A stretch of DNA of 64,000 nt from Escallonia rubra (taxonomy: Eukaryota > Streptophyta > Magnoliopsida > Escalloniales > Escalloniaceae): NCBI GenBank assembly GCA_033065855.1, contig JAVXUO010002884.1, positions 310,001 through 374,000 on the forward strand, read 5' to 3'. Of this stretch, positions 58,872-64,000 are shown piece after piece (positions within the stretch are counted from its first letter, which is position 1; every line of letters starts with the position of its first letter). The position numbers were made by a program, and so were the translations under genes. Under the pieces are notes generated by a model, which ran no database searches, was not told the DNA's origin, and saw nothing but the letters and a program-made list of their open reading frames with translations.

Positions 58872-60558
58872 TTGCCATTTGGGGTAAGATTTGGAAGACT
58901 GATTGAAAAAACAAAGTTAAAGCCATTAGAGGAAACAGAGCTAGTAGTAGCTAGAGCTTATAATCCCCCGACTCAACTCAGTGAGCTAGGGAAAGAATGA
59001 GGGAGGTAACACAGTTGCCAATATATTCTCACGCAGATGACACTTACACATCACCTTCTCGATCTCCCTCGTCATCATTCATCAAATCACACATGCACAT
59101 CTCCACGTCAGCCTAAACCCTAACCCTAACCCTAATTCACTCACATCCCTCTTATCAAATCTTCATGCACCCTTCTTCCCGTAGCTCGAGCTGAGTTCAT
59201 GCGACTCATCACAATCACATGTCACCTCTCCCTCTCTCTCTCTCTCTCTGCATATCTATCTGTGTACGTATATGTATAGAGCTAGCGAGTACGTACAGGT
59301 GTCTTGTCTATGTGGGCTTTCTATGAAATTTGCCATTTTCAGTTCAGTGAGAGAGTACCCACACTGGTCGGAGCGGCTTCACAGGGTGACCTCTGAAGCG
59401 GAATATAGCTAGAGCACTTGTTGTGGCAACGGAACTCGTCCGGTGATTGGCTCATTCAGTTCAGTTTTCCAGCCAGCCCCAACAAATTAATTAAACAAAT
59501 GAGACGCGTGTCTACTTCTCTGTACGTAATGTATATATAAATGGTAACCTGGCAGAGAGAGAGAGAGAGAGAGGGCGCGGTGGCTGGTGGTTATGTGCAG
59601 TGCTACCACCACTCACTGCATGTCCTTTCCGATCACGTCCTTTTTTTATTCCTGGTGCCATTTTACACTTGTGCCCTTCCCACATATCACTCACTCGCTG
59701 CTTCCATCTCTTCTAGTTACTTTTTACTGGTGTTACCTTACTACAACCCTGTTAACAGACAGTATTTGAAGGCGTACGTACTACGTAGTAGGTCCGGTCC
59801 ACCCACCGCTTCCGAGTGATTGGACAAGGAGGCCTTTCCTCCGGGTGTATCAAAAATATACTCTCTCACTGTATTATTAGTATTGTGCCCCCGGCCCGTA
59901 CGTACGCGTACACACCTTAAGCTTGGTGTCAAATCATTTTATCGATCACAACGTGCCCCATACCCAAAAGTCTCGTCACTACATGACTAGGTGGAGTGGA
60001 GTGGATATTCAATATTCCGTACCACATTTTATCATTACCTCTGTCTATCTTTTTGTAAATGAGTGAAGTTCACGTGACATTTGCATTGCCTCCAAATTCG
60101 GTACTATGAATTATGCCTAAATTCACTTCTAAAGCTAATCATGGGTCCTCTAATTAAGGACAAGTTTGTAGCCTTAGCGTCCATGTTTTTCAAAACTTCG
60201 TCTCCAACGGTGGTGCAAACTCCATCGATCTATCTACGTACCTACATGTGTGCAGAATATAATAAAGTTTTAAGTATATGCATTTTGGAGATCTGAGACC
60301 GTCCTTGTCTATGTCCAATGCTCTTATCGGTGGATTTCTTTTTCTACGGTCTACAACTTGCACCGGCAATTGAAACCATCAAATAAAAATGTAAATAAAA
60401 TTTCCTGTAGTATGACAGTAAACATGTTAATCTTCAACAGTTACTTTTTACCACCTCTTTTTCATAGGATTTGAGGGGCAGCATCGTCTTTTGGCCACCA
60501 AAACCGATCATATTGGCCTGGTAGATAGAGACAAACAAATGCCTAAAACCCCCCACAG
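57767..60558. other. Intergenic DNA with microsatellites and a telomere-like repeat
   Basis: No gene supported. Contains a compound (GT)n(GA)n microsatellite at 58827-58871, an interstitial telomere-like CCCTAA stretch at 59112-59137, (CT)n at about 59231-59249 and (GA)n at about 59553-59572. Part of this is probably upstream regulatory DNA of the zinc-finger gene. Confidence 0.5.
59112..59137 (-). promoter_or_regulatory. Telobox-like CCCTAA cluster
   Basis: Four adjacent CCTAAMCC-type units, matching the plant telomere repeat (TTTAGGG on the minus strand). Short telobox motifs occur in plant promoters, where they recruit telomere-binding regulators and Polycomb. It lies about 1.5 kb upstream of the zinc-finger gene; a link is only inference. 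Confidence 0.35.
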
Positions 60559-60564
60559 TATAAA
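60559..60564 (+). promoter_or_regulatory. TATA box of the C2H2 zinc-finger gene
   Basis: TATAAA in the context ACAGTATAAACCC, about 95 bp before the ATG at 60657. The expected start near 60590 would give a CT-rich leader of about 65 bases (60588-60624), a common arrangement in plants. Confidence 0.6.
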
Positions 60565-60656
60565 CCCATTACATTCCACCCAAACAGCCTCTCCCTCTCT
60601 CTCTCTCATACTTTCTCTCTCTACAGTAAGCTTTTGTGGCGTTGAGGTGCTCAACA

Positions 60657-61130
60657 ATGGCGGACCACTCCAGCATCTACGAGTTCCTCAAACCGACGTC
60701 CGATCACTCCACTGGGAAGCAAACATCCGCCGGCCGGATGTTCAAGTGCCTCTACTGCGACCGCCAGTTCTGCACTTCCCAAGCTCTCGGTGGCCACCAG
60801 AACGCCCACAAGCGCGAACGCGCCGCCGCTGCCCACCGGAGCTACGCCACCGCCGCCGGCCACCGGATGGTCCGCGTGGTGGACAACGACTTCGTCGAGG
60901 TTCAGGCCGACGACCCAAACGTACCCTACTGGCTCTACCAGCAACCACCACCCCCGCCACCGCAACTTCAACTCCAACCACCGCCGCCACCCTTCCCGGC
61001 CACCACCTCCTCCGCCCATCCAGGGTTTCACAGCAGTGGTTTTTCAAAGCCCGATGAACCACCTTTCCCTCTCTTCACCGACTCTCCCCCTGGCCAACCC
61101 GTCAACCTTGACCTGTCCCTCCACCTATGA
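60657..61130 (+). CDS. Single C2H2 zinc-finger protein with EAR motif, 157 aa
   Basis: Intronless frame. The start is the ATG at 60657 in an AACAATGGC context; the in-frame extension upstream begins only with GTG. One zinc finger (Cys31, Cys34, His47, His51) carries the plant-specific QALGGH signature (residues 42-47) and is followed by QNAHKRER. The middle is rich in Pro and Gln (residues about 100-122). The C-terminus LDLSLHL (151-157) is an EAR repression motif that recruits TOPLESS-type corepressors. The plan of one N-terminal finger and a terminal EAR is that of the ZFP/KNUCKLES/LATE FLOWERING group, transcriptional repressors in development and flowering. Which member this is cannot be told from the sequence. 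The coding region is GC-rich compared with its flanks. Confidence 0.92.
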   Translation: MADHSSIYEFLKPTSDHSTGKQTSAGRMFKCLYCDRQFCTSQALGGHQNAHKRERAAAAHRSYATAAGHRMVRVVDNDFVEVQADDPNVPYWLYQQPPPPPPQLQLQPPPPPFPATTSSAHPGFHSSGFSKPDEPPFPLFTDSPPGQPVNLDLSLHL

Positions 61131-62568
61131 ATACTAGCTAGCATTTCGGGTCGAGCTGTTGGGTTTTGATCCAGTAGACCGGGAATAGTGTTTTTTTGGG
61201 ACTTCGTAGAGTAGCAGTAGCAGTAGCAGGAGCTGGGCTTGACGATGTTGGAGATATGTCTATCTTAGGTAGGGCTTTTTGATGAGTTAGAATGTTGTTA
61301 AACTTGTTATGTTAATGTCACCCATATATTTCCTACTTTTAATGAAGCTGATTTCCTACTTTTTGGAGTTGCGAGCTTCTCTGTTGTTTTCAGTACCCAT
61401 CAGACTGCCTCTTTTGTGTGCTTTTAATATATTTCCAGATCACATACCAACTCTGGTGTTCATGTACATTAATTATTACGTCTGTTTCAGTCAGTCTGTG
61501 TGTGTGTGCATGTGTGTGCGCTTATCAAGATAGGCAGGGAATGTTTGTGTGAAACTAGTTTGAAATAAATGGAGAGATTATGGATGCATGATGATGGCGA
61601 TGGATGAACTTTGTACTGATTCAAGTTTTTAGTTCCGAAAATACCCTTTAATTAACAGTGGTAGCACTGCCACTGACTGAAGTTTGCCGGCGAGAGGGTT
61701 GCTAACGGCTTTCACAGTCTGAGTATGTCAGACAACTCCGCACAAATATATGCACACACACACACACATGTGGGTCCCGGCCACTGGAGTCGGTTTTCCA
61801 TTTTCTTGTCCTGAGTTTCTGGCATTACCAGCCGATTGATTTTGAGGCAACTGAGATTGCACTATCAGTCCATGCTTTCTAAAGCAACAAATGAGGGCAT
61901 AAAAAAGTACAATAACTCGTGGTGAAGATAAACATTCTACAGAGGAAGACGTGGGGTTTGAGAGGAGTGGCGGGGTCGCTTGTTCAGAGATGTACCTTCG
62001 TTAATACTTTAAAGGAATGTTAGAAGCAAAAAGTGTAAATCCGCCAGTTCCTTAACGTAGGTAATATGATGACTGGAATGTATAGCAATACTAAAGCTAG
62101 TTAGTTTTGTCAGTAGCTCAAATATTGGTTAGTGTTTCAAGGGCTAAATAAAGCCACCACCACATACGTATCTAACTAAGTACTTCGTACAGACCCAAGT
62201 TTTCTTGAGCAATCCTCCATATCGAGGAAAAGAATGTGCGTGAGGTCGGTCTGCAATTTGATAACAGATTTAAGACCCAAGAATACGTTCCCCATCACCG
62301 CCGCTCTTACGATCTGCGGTGATTTACAAACCGAGTACAGACAGTATCCAAAACTCAAAACCACCAGCAACAGGTATGATGACCCACTGCCTGGTCCCTT
62401 ATCTTCATTTCCTTCTCACCCCCAAGCCCCTGCTGCTTTTGGTATTCGATGGTATTTTTATTGAATAGGTGCGCGCGGGGGAGGAGGGGCAGCATGTGGA
62501 GGTATTCAAGTATTCTGCTAATAAGAATGCAAGTCAAGTCTGGATTTTTTTTTTATCCACGGAAAGGA
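61131..62568. other. 3' flanks of the zinc-finger and acyltransferase genes
   Basis: Convergent gene ends. It probably contains the 3' UTRs of the plus-strand zinc-finger gene and the minus-strand acyltransferase gene. A (GT)n is at about 61497-61519. Reading frames at 62176-62537 on both strands are not recognisable. Confidence 0.5.
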
Positions 62569-63041
62569 TCAAAGTTCAAATGTTGGAACTTCAGATTCAA
62601 AGCCATGTGTAGCCTGGTAAACTGTCCGGGATACAATACTTCTATATGGGTCACTTTCTCTCTTCTCCTTCAGGTAAGCAAGGCATTTCTCAACCTCAGA
62701 CTTGACTTCTAAGTAAAGTTCATGTGCTTTATCTCTGCTCCTTAATTCCTGCTTCCTCCCTGCAACAAAAATTGAAGCTAAAATTGAATTAACAGGGGAA
62801 ATTAAGGACCAAATATACCCAAGCAGGGGCATAAAAGCTAATTTTGAAGAAGGGCAAAATAAGATATATTGAAGCAAGGAGTTAATAATGCCACAGACAG
62901 ACGTTAAATGAGGGTCTGGAAGATAACAAACCTTCAGTTTCAATTGGCTTTCCAAAAAAGAAATAAAAACGGCCTGGAAGTTTGGGTGATACTGCGGGAA
63001 GGTAAAAGTCTTGGTTTGCAACCTCTCCTTCACTGTCAGTC
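62569..63041 (-). CDS. Phytyl ester synthase-like acyltransferase, C-terminal exons (partial)
   Basis: Two exons on the minus strand: 62932-63041 (penultimate; begins and ends inside codons) and 62569-62759 (last, stop at 62569-62571), joined by GT-AG and consistent in phase. The first reads TDSEGEVANQDFYLPAV, then SPKLPGRFYFFFGKPIETEG. The second reads GRKQELRSRDKAHELYLEVK, then KREKDPYR-like KRESDPYR, then YQATHGFESEVPTFEL. This is the tail of the chloroplast esterase/lipase/acyltransferase family (Arabidopsis At1g54570 and At3g26840, PES1/PES2). Those enzymes make fatty-acid phytyl esters and triacylglycerol in plastids during chlorophyll breakdown. The transit peptide, hydrolase and acyltransferase active-site parts lie to the right of the window. 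Confidence 0.88.
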
Positions 63042-64000
63042 CTATGATCACAAGATTACCACAATGTTAGATAGTTCAAGATGAAAAAAGACACAAGCAC
63101 GAAGACGTAAAAAGTTAATGATTTAAAAATCAGTATTAAGCAAACTGAAGCAATCTGTCAACGCAAGTTAGGCTAGTAGAGTTGTTACCCAAAAGAAAGA
63201 CAATTAACATCAATTTGTTTGTTTAATTATTATTTGCAAGTTAATTTTGCATAATCATCACAAGATCTGAGAAAATATGAGAAATGAGTCTAGACAAAGG
63301 TGCGTGATGTCAATAACTGTGACCAGCTTCATTTTGAGCAAGTTTGTTGAGTTTATACTAAGACCCTTATTTACTTAACCAAGTTCGTTGAGCTTTTACA
63401 GAGTTCTTTCTTCCACGGTTGGTGTGCCAGGAATGAGAGGCAAATAGAAAAGTACGGGGGAAAACATTTCTTGACCACGGAAAATGTATCAATGACCCAA
63501 GTAACACCTAAAAGTGAGGTCTTTTTAAGCGATTCAAAGTCAGAAACAGCAATAAACACAAGACTACAGATAGCCAAAAGAAAACGTTCTAATCCACCAT
63601 GCGCAGTGGGTGCGTGCGCATACGGCATTTACAGAGTGTATATAGTTTCATTTGCATTCCCCTTCTGTAGGAAAAATCCCCAAATAGCTCATCAAGTCCT
63701 TTTTCCCCTTTAGCCAAGATAGGTTAGAGAGACATAAAAGTAAGTCTGAAGATTCAAAACAGTGCACTTGGGAAAGATTTTATTGTTGACATGTTGACAG
63801 TCTCTTATCAAATCGAACCTGTTATAGGATCCCAGACTGCTTTGGACTTTATGCCCCACTCTGCCTTCAAACTGATTTTTGTTTTTTGTTCTTAAACTTG
63901 TGAGGATTTTCTCCTCGTTATTTCGTTTCTTGACTTTCTGTTCTCGTCTTGGAACAATTCCATCACGAGAACTCGAATTAGGCGTGTTTGCTTCGATCAA
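63042..64000. other. Probably intron of the acyltransferase gene
   Basis: No exon matching the remainder of the acyltransferase could be read on the minus strand up to the window edge. The minus-strand frames at 63371-63628 and 63710-64000 do not resemble the family. The most economical reading is a large intron. Confidence 0.45.

Noticed and set aside
60742..61062. Long alternative frames over the zinc-finger gene on both strands
   Set aside because: Shadows caused by the GC-rich coding sequence; the C2H2/EAR frame is clearly the real one.
1..64000. CRISPR arrays, operons, bacterial-type defence systems, tRNA or rRNA genes
   Set aside because: No spaced direct-repeat array, no clustered intronless genes and no intact tRNA cloverleaf or rRNA segment were found; the sequence is plant nuclear DNA.

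Overview
This is a piece of a dicot plant nuclear genome. The genes carry many GT-AG introns, the intergenic DNA is AT-rich and full of microsatellites, and the transposons (TRIM, plant LINE, MULE, hAT, Tourist, Helitron, tRNA-derived SINE) are all typical of plants. Every identifiable protein belongs to a land-plant family. There is no prokaryotic, viral-defence or CRISPR content.

Layout. (1) 1-3.7 kb: a SINE with perfect 16-bp target-site duplications, then Helitron-like remnants. (2) 3.87-4.78 kb (+): a short, divergent NAC protein in three exons. (3) 4.8-12.1 kb: mostly featureless DNA with a small stem-loop element, a tandem repeat and a SMART/TRIM-like miniature LTR element. (4) 12.17-12.51 kb (-): a possible two-exon gene for an 86-residue protein I do not recognise, with a 5'-truncated LINE inserted about 75 bp upstream of its ATG (12586-14884, 15-bp duplications). 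(5) 16.5-17.6 kb: an eroded hAT-like element with a Tourist element inside. (6) 17.83-19.49 kb (+): a 255-residue acidic protein with an N-terminal MGCG lipidation motif. (7) 22.41-35.72 kb (+): a ten-exon BAR-domain, proline/serine-rich protein of the At2g33490/At3g26910 family, with a 5.2-kb first intron holding an antisense TRIM and a GTG-rich minisatellite, and a MULE in intron 8. (8) 37.7-45.4 kb: a transposon pile-up (Helitron, hAT between duplicated Copia fragments, a 1.3-kb MULE with a nested Tourist element, a Pack-MULE carrying a piece of a PEP-carboxylase-kinase-like gene, and a fold-back element with a nested hAT), plus a candidate small membrane-protein gene at 38.15 kb (-). (9) 45.52-48.49 kb (+): SKL1, the plastid inactive shikimate-kinase-like protein, in ten exons. 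(10) 50.96-56.40 kb (+): an Atos-family (meiosis chromosome segregation) protein in five coding exons. (11) 60.66-61.13 kb (+): an intronless one-finger C2H2 repressor with a C-terminal EAR motif. (12) 62.57-63.04 kb (-): the last two exons of a chloroplast phytyl-ester-synthase-like acyltransferase that continues beyond the window.

Genes together. They do not form a pathway. From memory, the order BAR - SKL1 - Atos - acyltransferase matches Arabidopsis At3g26910 - At3g26900 - At3g26890 - At3g26840, and NAC next to BAR matches At2g33480 - At2g33490. The window therefore looks like an ancestral block retained in one piece, now widened by transposons. The most unusual object is the Pack-MULE with its kinase gene fragment, followed by the palindrome-bearing fold-back element just upstream of SKL1. 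I found no convincing new biological system. The novel items are small uncharacterised genes and non-autonomous elements.

All exon boundaries were set by hand from GT-AG sites, reading-frame continuity and remembered family sequences. No search or alignment was run.
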